A stretch of 64,000 nt of DNA from Paraburkholderia caffeinilytica (GTDB lineage Bacteria > Pseudomonadota > Gammaproteobacteria > Burkholderiales > Burkholderiaceae): NCBI RefSeq assembly GCF_003368325.1, contig NZ_CP031467.1, positions 2,232,001-2,296,000 of the forward strand, in the 5' to 3' direction. The translations under genes were made by a program, and so were the position numbers. Positions 39,050-47,685 of the stretch are shown one piece after another; position 1 is the first letter of the stretch; every line of letters begins with the position of its first letter. Below the pieces are notes generated by a model. That model was given only the letters and a program-made list of their open reading frames with translations. It searched no databases and was not told the origin of the DNA.

Positions 39050-41453
39050 AGTGCGCCGAGCCACCAGCGTCAGCAGCATCGTCGTGCGCGTGCTGGTGTC
39101 CACGGTCGCTGTGACGGCCGTGCTGCTGCTCGTGCTGCTTGCAGCGGCGAGCGCGAATACCGAATTTTTCGACCGCTACTACCAGTGGCTGTACGCGGCC
39201 AACCTCGTCGTCGCGATGATCTTCCTGCTGGTGGTGGCGACGCTCGTCGTCATCATCATTGCGCGGCTTAAAAAAGGTAAGTTCGGCACCCGGCTGTTAG
39301 CAAAACTCGCGTTCTTCATGGCGCTGGTCGGCGTGGTGCCGGGCGGCATCATTTACGTCGTCTCGTATCAGTTCGTATCGCGCAGTATCGAGTCGTGGTT
39401 CGACGTGAACGTCGAAACCGCATTGACCTCGGGCCTGAATCTCGGCCGCGGCATGCTCGACGCGTCGCTGTCCGATCTGCAGACCAAGGGCCGCCTGATG
39501 TCCGAGCAGCTGGCGAGCGCGGATGCCGCCGGCACCACGCTCACGCTGCTGCGCTTGCGCGATCAGTTCGGCGTGCAGGACGCGACGATCGTCGAACCCA
39601 CGCGCAGCATGTCGGGCGCGACACCGGACATGCACGTGGTCGCGCAGGCATCCGGCAATTACGCGAGTCTCGTTTCGAACGACCTGCCCACGCCGTTGAT
39701 GATCGATCAGGCGCGCGGCCGCGGCTACGCGGCGATCGAAGGGGAAGTCGACGGCGATCCGCACGCGCATGGCAGCAAGGGCGCGCTGCGATTGCGTGTC
39801 GTGCAGCGCATTCCCGATTCGAATGCGTCGCTGCTGCAGCCCACCGAACGCTTCCTGCAGCTCACGCAGCCGGTGTCGCCGTCGCTCGCGCGTAACGCCG
39901 ATGCCGTGCAGCGCGCCTATCGCGAGTATCAGGAGAAGGCGCTCGGCCGCACCGGCTTGCGCAAGATGTACATCGGCACACTGACGCTCGCGCTGTTCCT
40001 CGCCACGTTCATCGCGATGATGCTGGCGCTCGCGCTCGGCAATCAGCTCGCGCGGCCGTTGTTCCTGCTCGCGCAGGGCACCAAGGAGGTGACCGAGGGC
40101 GACTACACGCCGAAGCGTGAAATCAAATCGCGCGACGAACTGGGTTTTCTCACACAGTCGTTCAACGCGATGACGCGGCAGCTGTCCGAGGCGCGCGCAG
40201 CGGTCGAGAACAACCGCATCGCGCTCGAGCATTCCAAGGCCTATCTGGAAAGCATTCTCGCGAATCTGACTGCGGGCGTGTTCGTGTTCGACAGGCAGTT
40301 CCGCCTCACCACCGCGAACCGCGGCGCCGAGCGGATTTTCCGTCAGCAATTCCAGGAGGTGCTGGGTTCGGCGCTCGAACAGATCGGCGTGTTGAGCGAA
40401 TTTGGCGGAATGGTGCGCAAGGCCTTTGCCGATCGCGAAGCCGCGAGTGGCGACGGTCACGACGACCGCGGCCACTGGCAGCAGCAGTTCTCGGTGCAGG
40501 TGCCGGGCGAAACCGAGCCGCTCACCTTGCTTGTGCGAGGCGCGCGCCTTGTGTCCGCCACTGACCGTGGCGCGGAAGACATGCAAACGTCCGGCTACGT
40601 GGTCGTGTTCGACGATATTTCGGATGTGATCTCCGCACAGCGTTCGATCGCCTGGGGCGAAGTGGCGCGGCGTCTCGCGCATGAGATCAAGAACCCGCTC
40701 ACACCGATTCAGCTCTCCGCCGAGCGTTTGCAGATGAAACTCGCCGACAAGCTGTCGCCGTCGGATGCCGATGTGCTGAAGCGCGGCGCGACCACCATCG
40801 TCAATCAGGTCGCGGCGATGAAGCAGATGGTCGACAATTTCCGCGACTATGCGCGCACGCCCCCGGCGGTGCTCGCGCATCTGCAACTGAACGAGCTGGT
40901 CAGCGAAGTGCTCACGCTGTACGGTATCGAAGAAGGCAAGGGCGCGATCCAGGTGGAGCTCGCGGACTTGCCGGCGATTCGCGGCGACGCGACACAATTG
41001 CGACAGGTGATTCACAACCTGCTGCAGAATGCGCAGGATGCCGTGGCCGACGTCGAACAACCGCGTGTGTTGCTCGAGACGAGGACAGTAGAATACGGAG
41101 ACCCCGACGCGGAAGGCAAAGTACACGTCGCGGTGCGCCTGACGGTGTCGGATAACGGACCGGGCTTCCCCGCGCGTATCCTCACACGTGCATTCGAACC
41201 TTACGTGACGACCAAGGCCAAAGGTACGGGTCTCGGTCTTGCGATGGTCAAGAAGATCGTCGACGAACACGGCGCGCGCATCGACATTCGCAACCGCATG
41301 AAGGCGGGCGACGTGATCGAGGGTGCGCAGATTTCGATCCTCTTCCTTCAACTGGCGGACGATACCGCGGCACCTGGAGCAGGGCCGCGGCCGGCGCATG
41401 GCAATGCGTCGCAGGGAACGACAAAAGCAACAGTGCAGACAAAGGCAGCGTAA
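39039..41453 (+). CDS. ntrY: NtrY-like sensor histidine kinase
   Basis: An 804-residue membrane kinase of the NtrY type, sensing an envelope or redox/nitrogen signal. Three hydrophobic segments lie within the first 110 residues, then a periplasmic region, a further membrane segment near 310-330, HAMP (about 335-390), a PAS domain, and the kinase core with His548 in LAHEIKNPLTPIQLSAERL, followed by GDATQLRQVIHNLLQNAQDA and DNGPGF. It starts with GTG 39039 inside the preceding gene, or alternatively at GTG 39051. The partner response regulator gene begins directly after its stop. Confidence 0.93.
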   Translation: MLNRVRRATSVSSIVVRVLVSTVAVTAVLLLVLLAAASANTEFFDRYYQWLYAANLVVAMIFLLVVATLVVIIIARLKKGKFGTRLLAKLAFFMALVGVVPGGIIYVVSYQFVSRSIESWFDVNVETALTSGLNLGRGMLDASLSDLQTKGRLMSEQLASADAAGTTLTLLRLRDQFGVQDATIVEPTRSMSGATPDMHVVAQASGNYASLVSNDLPTPLMIDQARGRGYAAIEGEVDGDPHAHGSKGALRLRVVQRIPDSNASLLQPTERFLQLTQPVSPSLARNADAVQRAYREYQEKALGRTGLRKMYIGTLTLALFLATFIAMMLALALGNQLARPLFLLAQGTKEVTEGDYTPKREIKSRDELGFLTQSFNAMTRQLSEARAAVENNRIALEHSKAYLESILANLTAGVFVFDRQFRLTTANRGAERIFRQQFQEVLGSALEQIGVLSEFGGMVRKAFADREAASGDGHDDRGHWQQQFSVQVPGETEPLTLLVRGARLVSATDRGAEDMQTSGYVVVFDDISDVISAQRSIAWGEVARRLAHEIKNPLTPIQLSAERLQMKLADKLSPSDADVLKRGATTIVNQVAAMKQMVDNFRDYARTPPAVLAHLQLNELVSEVLTLYGIEEGKGAIQVELADLPAIRGDATQLRQVIHNLLQNAQDAVADVEQPRVLLETRTVEYGDPDAEGKVHVAVRLTVSDNGPGFPARILTRAFEPYVTTKAKGTGLGLAMVKKIVDEHGARIDIRNRMKAGDVIEGAQISILFLQLADDTAAPGAGPRPAHGNASQGTTKATVQTKAA

Positions 41454-42143
41454 ATGGCAACCATCCTGGTGGTAGACGATGAAATGGGCATCCGGGAATT
41501 GCTCTCGGAGATCCTGAGCGACGAGGGGCATGTCGTGGAGGCCGCGGAAAACGCGCAGGAAGCGCGCGAGTTCCGTTTGCGCCAGGCGCCGGACCTGGTG
41601 CTGCTCGACATCTGGATGCCCGATACCGACGGCGTGACCTTGCTCAAGGAATGGGCCGCGCAGGGGCAGCTGACCATGCCGGTGATCATGATGTCCGGTC
41701 ACGCAACCATCGACACGGCGGTCGAAGCGACCAAGATCGGCGCACTCAATTTCCTGGAGAAGCCGATTGCGTTGCAGAAGCTGCTGAAGGCCGTCGAGCA
41801 GGGCCTCGCCCGCGGCAATGCGACCGGTGCGCCGGGCGGCACGGTCGTCAAGCCGGCGCTGCCTGTCAGCGCCTCGGCTGTGGCTTCGTCGGCTGCGTTG
41901 CCGATGCTGTCGTCGGATGGCATGGGCAGCGGCGCGTTGGCCGCGCAAACGGCGTCGATCTCGTTCGACATCCCGTTGCGCGACGCGCGCGATGCATTCG
42001 AGCGCGCTTACTTCGAATATCACCTCGCGCGCGAGAATGGCAGCATGACGCGCGTCGCGGAGAAGACGGGCCTCGAGCGCACGCACTTGTATCGCAAGCT
42101 CAAGCAGCTCGGTGTCGATCTCGGTAAGAACAAAGGAGAGTGA
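41454..42143 (+). CDS. ntrX: Short NtrX-like response regulator without AAA+ domain
   Basis: A 229-residue response regulator, partner of the NtrY-like kinase. The receiver domain (1-115) has the acidic pair DDE (8-10), the phosphorylated Asp52 in LLDIWMPD and Lys103 in FLEKPIAL. An Ala/Ser-rich linker (about 115-175) leads to a Fis-type helix-turn-helix (AYFEYHLARENGSMTRVAEK, LERTHLYRKLKQLGVDL). Canonical NtrX has a sigma-54 AAA+ ATPase domain of about 230 residues between these parts. None is here, so it cannot drive sigma-54 transcription by itself and probably acts as a classical activator or repressor. Confidence 0.9.
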   Translation: MATILVVDDEMGIRELLSEILSDEGHVVEAAENAQEAREFRLRQAPDLVLLDIWMPDTDGVTLLKEWAAQGQLTMPVIMMSGHATIDTAVEATKIGALNFLEKPIALQKLLKAVEQGLARGNATGAPGGTVVKPALPVSASAVASSAALPMLSSDGMGSGALAAQTASISFDIPLRDARDAFERAYFEYHLARENGSMTRVAEKTGLERTHLYRKLKQLGVDLGKNKGE

Positions 42144-42242
42144 ACGGCTTCTGCGCGAGGCGTGCACGCTCGGGCGCGGCAGATTTTTTCGAGAGGGGGC
42201 TTGCCGAGCAGCTGACCCTTTGATATGATTTCGTTCTTCGTT

Positions 42243-42318
42243 GGCCCGGTAGCTCAGTTGGTAGAGCAGCGGATTGAAAATCCGCGTGTCGATGGTTCGA
42301 TTCCGTCCCAGGCCACCA
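42243..42318 (+). tRNA. tRNA-Phe (anticodon GAA)
   Basis: A full cloverleaf with the anticodon loop TTGAAAA (GAA) in stem GCGGA/TCCGC, D arm GCTC/GAGC, T arm GATGG-TTCGATT-CCGTC and an encoded CCA. The acceptor GGCCCGG against CCAGGCC leaves one C-A mismatch at pair 5-68. A terminator follows. Confidence 0.96.
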
Positions 42319-42324
42319 GGATTC

Positions 42325-42365
42325 AGCCCCAGGAGATCGCAAGATTCCTGGGGCTTTTCCTTTTC
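42325..42365 (+). terminator. tRNA-Phe terminator
   Basis: AGCCCCAGGA pairs perfectly with TCCTGGGGCT around an eleven-base loop and is followed by TTTCCTTTTCT, directly after the tRNA. Confidence 0.92.
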
Positions 42366-42757
42366 TGATAGGCATTCGCTGCGGCGCGGCTGACTTGGCC
42401 GCTGCGGCGGGTGTGCTCGGCGGCATTGGGCGTCGCGTGATAAAATCGCGCCAGTTCAAGGACTTGCATGCGAGCATGCAGTCGGTGTTTCACTGGCGCG
42501 CTATCGCATCGAACGCGTCTTTTCGTGTCCCGAAGCGGGGCTTTTTGCGCACTCAGCCGCAACGCGGCGAGGCCGCGACAGGTGCCGAACCCTTCGCCCG
42601 ACGATTAACGGTATAAGCGCCCAGCGACTCTGCATGCGGAAGGCGCGGCCTATACTGGTTTGGGCCGGCAGCAGTGCCGGCACGCGTCGCGCCGCGTTGC
42701 TTGCATGGCGCACCTCGCGCAGCGCGACGTGGCACCCATCATTCACGGAGTTTCACG
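42366..42757. other. Intergenic region upstream of queC
   Basis: No gene is supported. TAAAAT near 42441 is a possible -10 element. Two perfect inverted repeats are present: TGCATGC-GA-GCATGCA (42475-42490) and GCCGGCA-GCAG-TGCCGGC (42664-42681). No preQ1 riboswitch fold was recognised by eye. CGGAG seven bases before the GTG at 42758 starts queC. Confidence 0.5.
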
Positions 42758-43489
42758 GTGATCCGCAAAGACGCTAAACGGAGCGCTCTGGTGCTGTTTT
42801 CCGGCGGCCAGGATTCCGCCACATGCCTCGCCTGGGCTCTCGCACGGTATGAAACGGTCGAGACGCTCGGCTTCGATTATGGCCAGCGGCACCGAGTCGA
42901 ACTTGAATGCCGCGAAGGGTTTCGTGACGCGGTGACGCGGGCATTTCCGGCTTGGGCCGACCGCCTCGGCGAAGATCACATGATCGATCTGTCGGTGCTC
43001 GGCTCGATCAGCGATACCGCGATGACGCGCGAAATCGAGATTCACGCCACGGCGAACGGTTTGCCGAATACGTTCGTGCCGGGCCGCAATCTGATGTTCA
43101 TGACGATCGCCGCCGCCATCGCCTATCGGCGCGGCTTGCAGGTACTGGTCGGTGGGATGTGCGAGACGGACTTCTCGGGCTACCCCGACTGCCGCGACGA
43201 CACGATGAAGGCATTGCAGGTTGCGCTGAACCTCGGCATGGACACGCGCTTCCTGCTCGAAACGCCGCTGATGTGGCTCGACAAGGCCGATACGTGGCGT
43301 CTCGCGCACGAGTTGGGCGGCGACGAACTGGTCGAACTGGTGCGCGTCGAAACGCACACTTGTTATGTCGGCGAGCGCGCGGAGCTGCACGCATGGGGCT
43401 TCGGCTGCGGCGAATGCCCGGCGTGCCGCTTGCGCAAGCGCGGCTATGAAGCGTACCTGGCCGGAGAGAAGGTGACCGAGCCAGTCTGA
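42758..43489 (+). CDS. queC: 7-cyano-7-deazaguanine (preQ0) synthase
   Basis: A 243-residue enzyme that converts 7-carboxy-7-deazaguanine to preQ0 with ATP and ammonia, in queuosine synthesis. The ATP pyrophosphatase loop [16 protein letters not shown] sits near residues 14-29 and the C-terminal zinc site [14 protein letters not shown] is intact. GTG 42758 is chosen because CGGAG precedes it by seven bases and family similarity begins there. It is followed by queE and queD in pathway-related order. Confidence 0.96.
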   Translation: MIRKDAKRSALVLFSGGQDSATCLAWALARYETVETLGFDYGQRHRVELECREGFRDAVTRAFPAWADRLGEDHMIDLSVLGSISDTAMTREIEIHATANGLPNTFVPGRNLMFMTIAAAIAYRRGLQVLVGGMCETDFSGYPDCRDDTMKALQVALNLGMDTRFLLETPLMWLDKADTWRLAHELGGDELVELVRVETHTCYVGERAELHAWGFGCGECPACRLRKRGYEAYLAGEKVTEPV

Positions 43490-43576
43490 CGCCCTCGCAA
43501 CAGTTTGACGTTGGCGCGCCGTGTGAACGGGCACGGCGCAGCCCATTATTTTCAGGAACACAAGGCAGAAAGCAGC

Positions 43577-44209
43577 ATGACTTACGCGGTCAAGGAAATC
43601 TTCTACACATTGCAGGGCGAGGGCGCGAATGCCGGGCGTCCGGCCGTGTTCTGCCGGTTCGCCGGCTGCAATCTGTGGTCGGGCCGCGAAGAGGATCGTG
43701 CGGATGCAGTGTGCCGTTTCTGCGATACAGACTTCGTCGGTACCGACGGTGAGAACGGCGGCAAGTACCGCACGGCGGAAGAACTGGTGCAGATGATCGC
43801 GTCGCAATGGCCGGAAGGCGAGGGCGAGCGCTTCGTGGTGTGCACCGGCGGCGAACCGATGCTGCAGATCGACCCGCCGTTTGTCGATGCGCTGCACGCC
43901 GCCGGCTTTGAAATCGCCATCGAAACCAACGGCTCGCTGCCGGTGCTCGAGACGATCGACTGGATCTGCGTGAGCCCGAAAGCCGACGCGCCGCTCGTCG
44001 TCACCAAGGGCAACGAACTGAAGGTCGTGATTCCGCAGGACAACCAGCGTTTGTCCGAGTATGCGAAGCTCGACTTCGAGTATTTCCTCGTCCAGCCGAT
44101 GGACGGCCCGTCGCGCGATCTCAACACGAAGCTCGCGATCGACTGGTGCAAACGCCATCCACAATGGCGCCTGTCGATGCAGACCCACAAGTATCTGAAC
44201 ATTCCCTGA
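43577..44209 (+). CDS. queE: 7-carboxy-7-deazaguanine synthase
   Basis: A 210-residue radical SAM enzyme making 7-carboxy-7-deazaguanine from 6-carboxytetrahydropterin. The 4Fe-4S cysteines occur in the expanded CX14CX2C pattern (CNLWSGREEDRADAVCRFC), a known variation of the QueE family. CTGGEPMLQ is the SAM-contact motif. ATG 43577 is chosen because the family begins MTYAVKEIFYTLQGEG. It lies between queC and queD. Confidence 0.95.
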   Translation: MTYAVKEIFYTLQGEGANAGRPAVFCRFAGCNLWSGREEDRADAVCRFCDTDFVGTDGENGGKYRTAEELVQMIASQWPEGEGERFVVCTGGEPMLQIDPPFVDALHAAGFEIAIETNGSLPVLETIDWICVSPKADAPLVVTKGNELKVVIPQDNQRLSEYAKLDFEYFLVQPMDGPSRDLNTKLAIDWCKRHPQWRLSMQTHKYLNIP

Positions 44210-44215
44210 TTTGCC

Positions 44216-44662
44216 GTGCTGACGATTACACGAAAACTCGAATTCGACGCGGGCCACCGCATCCCCGATCACCGCAGCCAGTGCCGTAATCTGCACGGCC
44301 ATCGCTATGTGCTCGAAATCACGCTGCAAGGCGACCTGGTCGACACCGAAGGCGCGCCGGATCGCGGCATGGTGATGGACTTCGCCGACGTGAAGTCGCT
44401 CGCGGTCGAGCATCTGGTCGACAAGTGGGATCATGCGTTTCTCGTCTACGAAGGCGATACGCAGGTGCGCGGTTTTCTGGACACCATGGCGGGGCACAAG
44501 ACGGTCGTGCTCGATCGCATCCCGACCGTTGAAAATCTTGCTGCCGTCGCATTCGATATCCTCGCGAACGTTTATGACGCACATTACGGCGTGAATCTGA
44601 GACTGCATAAGGTGCGTCTGTTCGAGACGCCGAACTGCTGGGCCGACGTGGTCCGCGATTAG
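44216..44662 (+). CDS. queD: 6-carboxytetrahydropterin synthase
   Basis: A 148-residue QueD/PTPS-family enzyme converting dihydroneopterin triphosphate to 6-carboxytetrahydropterin. The zinc histidines are visible in DAGHR and NLHGHRY, with the catalytic cysteine in SQCRN just upstream of the latter. Later WDHAFLVYEGD and TVENLAAVAFDIL match the family. The start is GTG 44216, six bases after queE, with no clear Shine-Dalgarno, suggesting translational coupling. Confidence 0.95.
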   Translation: MLTITRKLEFDAGHRIPDHRSQCRNLHGHRYVLEITLQGDLVDTEGAPDRGMVMDFADVKSLAVEHLVDKWDHAFLVYEGDTQVRGFLDTMAGHKTVVLDRIPTVENLAAVAFDILANVYDAHYGVNLRLHKVRLFETPNCWADVVRD

Positions 44663-44877
44663 ACTCGAGGCCGCGCGAGTCGACTCCGCAGTCCTGCCTC
44701 CACGTTATTGTCACGGTATGATCGCTCCGATAACCACACGGAGCGAGACATGCCGGTCACCGCATTGCGCCGCAGCAGGCATTCAGGCCGTCACGGCCCA
44801 GGCGTGAGCCTGTTCCGCCACGCCAGCATCCTCACCCGCGTTTCAGGCGATGTGTCCCATCGCCAGGGAGCGCGGCA
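44663..44877. other. Intergenic region
   Basis: No gene is seen. TATGAT at 44717-44722 could be a -10 element for the aldolase operon, but no -35 fits. CAGGGAG before 44878 is the ribosome binding site. Confidence 0.4.
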
Positions 44878-45660
44878 ATGAGCACTTTCACGAATCCCCT
44901 CAAGCAACGTCTGAAAGAAGCCGATCCGCTGTTCGGCCTGTGGCTTTCGCTCGGCAGCGATTCCGCCGCCGAGGCGCTCGCGCATGCCGGTTTCGACTGG
45001 CTGCTGATCGACATGGAGCATGCGCCGAACGATAGCGGCGACGTCACGTCGCAATTGCGCGCGATCGCCGCCGCGCATCTGCCGAGCGAGCCGGTCGTGC
45101 GCGTGCCCGCCAGCGAGGCGTGGCTCGTCAAGCGTGTGCTGGACGCCGGCGCCCGCACGCTGATGTTCCCGAACATCGAAACCGCGGAAGAGGCGGCACA
45201 GGCCGTGCGCCTGACGCAATATCCGACTGCCGCGGCGCTCGGCGGCCAGCGTGGCGTCGCCGGTGCGGTGCGGGCGGCTGCGTACGGCATGCGGCGCGAC
45301 TACGTGCAGACGGCCAACGCGCAGATCGCGACCATTGTGCAGATCGAGTCGGCGCGCGGCTTGCAGGAGGTGGAGAAGATCGCTGCGACGCCGGGCGTCG
45401 ATTGTCTGTTCGTCGGGCCGGCCGATCTGGCCGCGAGCCTTGGCCACCTCGGCGACTCGAAGCATGCCGACGTGCAGGCGGCGATGGCGCGCATTGTCAG
45501 CGCCGCCGACAAGGCCGGTATCGCAGCGGGAATATTTGCCATGGATGTCGCGAGCGCAAAGCAGCATCGCGATGCCGGTTTTCGTTTTATCGCCCTGGCC
45601 GCCGACGTCATGTGGATGTTGCGCGCAACCCGCCAGGCGTTGCAGGAGGTGAGGACATGA
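44878..45660 (+). CDS. HpcH/HpaI family class II aldolase
   Basis: A 260-residue pyruvate-type aldolase that cleaves 4-hydroxy-2-keto acids (HpaI, GarL and YfaU are relatives). The metal ligands are in QIESARGL and FVGPADLAASLGHLGD. DWLLIDMEHAPND near the start is also characteristic. The precise substrate (4-hydroxy-2-oxoheptanedioate, 2-keto-3-deoxy sugar acid) is not distinguishable by eye. The stop overlaps the next gene's ATG by four bases. Confidence 0.9.
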   Translation: MSTFTNPLKQRLKEADPLFGLWLSLGSDSAAEALAHAGFDWLLIDMEHAPNDSGDVTSQLRAIAAAHLPSEPVVRVPASEAWLVKRVLDAGARTLMFPNIETAEEAAQAVRLTQYPTAAALGGQRGVAGAVRAAAYGMRRDYVQTANAQIATIVQIESARGLQEVEKIAATPGVDCLFVGPADLAASLGHLGDSKHADVQAAMARIVSAADKAGIAAGIFAMDVASAKQHRDAGFRFIALAADVMWMLRATRQALQEVRT

Positions 45661-46361
45661 AGGGGATGGTGCAGTGCGTCGCGGTGCGTCTGGCGGTTAC
45701 GGCGGCGTTGATAGCGAATGTGACGGCTTATGCGCAGGACAACCGCGTCGCGAAGTCGAGCGATCCGGAGACGCAAACCGCGGTTGCCGATTACAACGCC
45801 GGCAATCTGGGCGCGGCGCTTGCCGAGTTCCGTAAGGCCGCGGAGCGCGGCAGCCGGCTGGCCGAGTTCAACTACGCGATGATGCTGCTCAACGGCGAGG
45901 GCACCAAGGTCAATGTCGACGAGGGCAAGAAGTGGCTGCGCAAAGCCGCCGACGCCAACATGTCGCACGCGCAGTATGTGTACGGCAAGATGTACGACGA
46001 CGGCGAGTTCGTCGGACGCGATCCGGTCGAAGCGCACCGGTGGTTCCTCAAGGCCGCGCAGCAGGGGCACGTGCAGGCGGAACTCGCGTTGGCCAACCAG
46101 TTTCTCGATGGCCGCGGCACGACTCGCGACAATCAGCAGGCGTTCGTCTGGTACAAGAAGGCTGCGCAAGGCGGCGATATGACCGCGCAGTACGTGACCG
46201 GCTCGTTCTACGAACGTGGCGGCGACGGCGTGGACAAGAATCTGAACGTGGCGCGCGCGTATTACGCGGCAGCGGCGGCACAGGGCGATCCGGCGGCGAA
46301 ACTCAAGTATCAGCAACTGAGCGCGCAATTGCGGGATCAGAAGGAAGTGAAACCGCAGTAA
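45657..46361 (+). CDS. Exported Sel1-repeat protein
   Basis: A 234-residue protein with a signal peptide (to about residue 25, VTAYAQ) and at least four Sel1-like (TPR-type) repeats: DYNAGNLGAALAEFRKAAE, NVDEGKKWLRKAAD, DPVEAHRWFLKAAQQGH, DNQQAFVWYKKAAQGGD and DKNLNVARAYYAAAAAQGD. It probably acts as a periplasmic protein-interaction scaffold. It overlaps the aldolase stop by four bases, so the two genes are coupled although a functional link is not obvious. A terminator follows. Confidence 0.88.
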   Translation: MKGMVQCVAVRLAVTAALIANVTAYAQDNRVAKSSDPETQTAVADYNAGNLGAALAEFRKAAERGSRLAEFNYAMMLLNGEGTKVNVDEGKKWLRKAADANMSHAQYVYGKMYDDGEFVGRDPVEAHRWFLKAAQQGHVQAELALANQFLDGRGTTRDNQQAFVWYKKAAQGGDMTAQYVTGSFYERGGDGVDKNLNVARAYYAAAAAQGDPAAKLKYQQLSAQLRDQKEVKPQ

Positions 46362-46380
46362 GCGAAGCGGCAATCAATGA

Positions 46381-46414
46381 AAAAGGGGTGCTCCTGACGG
46401 CGCACCCCTTTTCT
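46381..46414. terminator. Bidirectional terminator between Sel1 and rodA genes
   Basis: AAAAGGGGTGC pairs perfectly with GCACCCCTTTT around a ten-base loop, with A and T runs on either side, between two convergent operons. Confidence 0.92.
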
Positions 46415-46526
46415 TTGTCGGATCTGCCAAAGGCTGCTTTGACTTCGCCTCATCGGCTCTGCGTCCTTCGTCTCCGCTGCCGTCGGCTCCGCAGTCTGTG
46501 CCGTGAGTCCTACGCTCAGCCCCGCT

Positions 46527-47675
46527 CTAGCTCTGCATCAGCCGCTTCTGCCGCGCGACGCTCATGATGAGGCCGATCGCGACCCCCAGCGTGGTCAGCG
46601 CAGTGCCGCCGTAACTCATGAATGGCAACGGCACGCCCACCACCGGCAAGATCCCGCTCACCATGCCGATATTGACGAATGCATAGGTGAAGAACGCCAT
46701 CGTCAACGATCCGGCCAGCAGCCGCCCAAACAACGTCGCCCCATTGGCGGCGATAAATAGTCCGCGTGCGATCAGCAGCATATAAAGCGTGAGCAGCACG
46801 ATCCCGCCCGCTAGTCCGAACTCCTCGGAAAACACCGCGAAGATGAAGTCGGTGTGCTTCTCAGGGATGAACTCCAGATGCGCCTGTGTACCCTTGAGCC
46901 AGCCCTTGCCGAGCGGGCCGCCCGAGCCGATTGCAATCACCGCCTGGATCGTGTGGAAACCCTTGCCGAGCGGATCGGAAGTCGGATCCAGCAGCGTACA
47001 GATACGGTGCTTCTGATAATCGTGCATCAGCGGCCATTGCACTTCCGGCTGACAGATCTTGTCCTGGAACGCCGCAATCGAGCCGACCGCGATCACGCCG
47101 GCAATCAGTACCGGCACGATCAGCTTGAAACTCAGTCCCGCGAAGTAAATCACGAAGAGGCCGGCCGCGAACACCAGCACGGCCGTGCCGAGGTCAGGCT
47201 GCTTGGCGATCAAACCGACCGGCACAATCAGGATCAGGAAGCCAACCAGAAAGTCGTACCACCGCATGACGCCTTCGCGGCGCTGGTAGTACCAGGCGAG
47301 CATCAACGGTGTGGCGATCTTCAGAATTTCCGATGGCTGGATCACCACGCCAACGTTGATCCAGCGCTTCGCGCCCTTGCGTGTGAGTCCGAACAGCGCT
47401 ACGGCCACCAGCAACGCGATCCCGAATGTATAGAGCGGGACCGCGAAGCGCATCAGCGTGGTGGGTGGCACATTGGCCAGCGCCCACATCAGCACGAACG
47501 TCAGCATGATGTTGCGCAGCTGGTCTTCCACGCGGCCGGGCATGTCCAGCGTCGCGCTGTAGAGCGTGACGATGCCGACGCACAGCAGCAGGAACACGAT
47601 CAGGGCGAGCGGCCGATCGAAGCCCACGAACATCCGCTTGATGCGGTCGAGCCAGGCGCGCTTGTCGAATTGCAT
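46527..47675 (-). CDS. rodA: Rod-shape peptidoglycan polymerase RodA
   Basis: A 382-residue SEDS-family glycosyltransferase that polymerises peptidoglycan during elongation, with about ten membrane segments. Conserved marks are RWINVGVVIQPSEILKIATP, IAKQPDLGTAVLVF, FIPEKHTDFIFAVFSEEFG and GVPLPFMSYGG. Start 47675 has AAGGAG seven bases upstream. It is the last gene of the mreBCD-mrdA-rodA operon, directly after its partner transpeptidase gene. Confidence 0.97.
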   Translation of the reverse strand: MQFDKRAWLDRIKRMFVGFDRPLALIVFLLLCVGIVTLYSATLDMPGRVEDQLRNIMLTFVLMWALANVPPTTLMRFAVPLYTFGIALLVAVALFGLTRKGAKRWINVGVVIQPSEILKIATPLMLAWYYQRREGVMRWYDFLVGFLILIVPVGLIAKQPDLGTAVLVFAAGLFVIYFAGLSFKLIVPVLIAGVIAVGSIAAFQDKICQPEVQWPLMHDYQKHRICTLLDPTSDPLGKGFHTIQAVIAIGSGGPLGKGWLKGTQAHLEFIPEKHTDFIFAVFSEEFGLAGGIVLLTLYMLLIARGLFIAANGATLFGRLLAGSLTMAFFTYAFVNIGMVSGILPVVGVPLPFMSYGGTALTTLGVAIGLIMSVARQKRLMQS

Positions 47676-47685
47676 GCCTTTCTCC

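Noticed and set aside
39297..42167. Very long open frame (about 950 codons) opposite the NtrY/NtrX genes
   Set aside because: It is antisense to two well-recognised coding genes and its product is Arg/His-rich with no family resemblance; high GC at third codon positions removes stop codons on the opposite strand.
42366..42757. Possible preQ1 riboswitch before queC
   Set aside because: Only simple inverted repeats were found; no recognisable preQ1 aptamer arrangement. A covariance model search would settle it.
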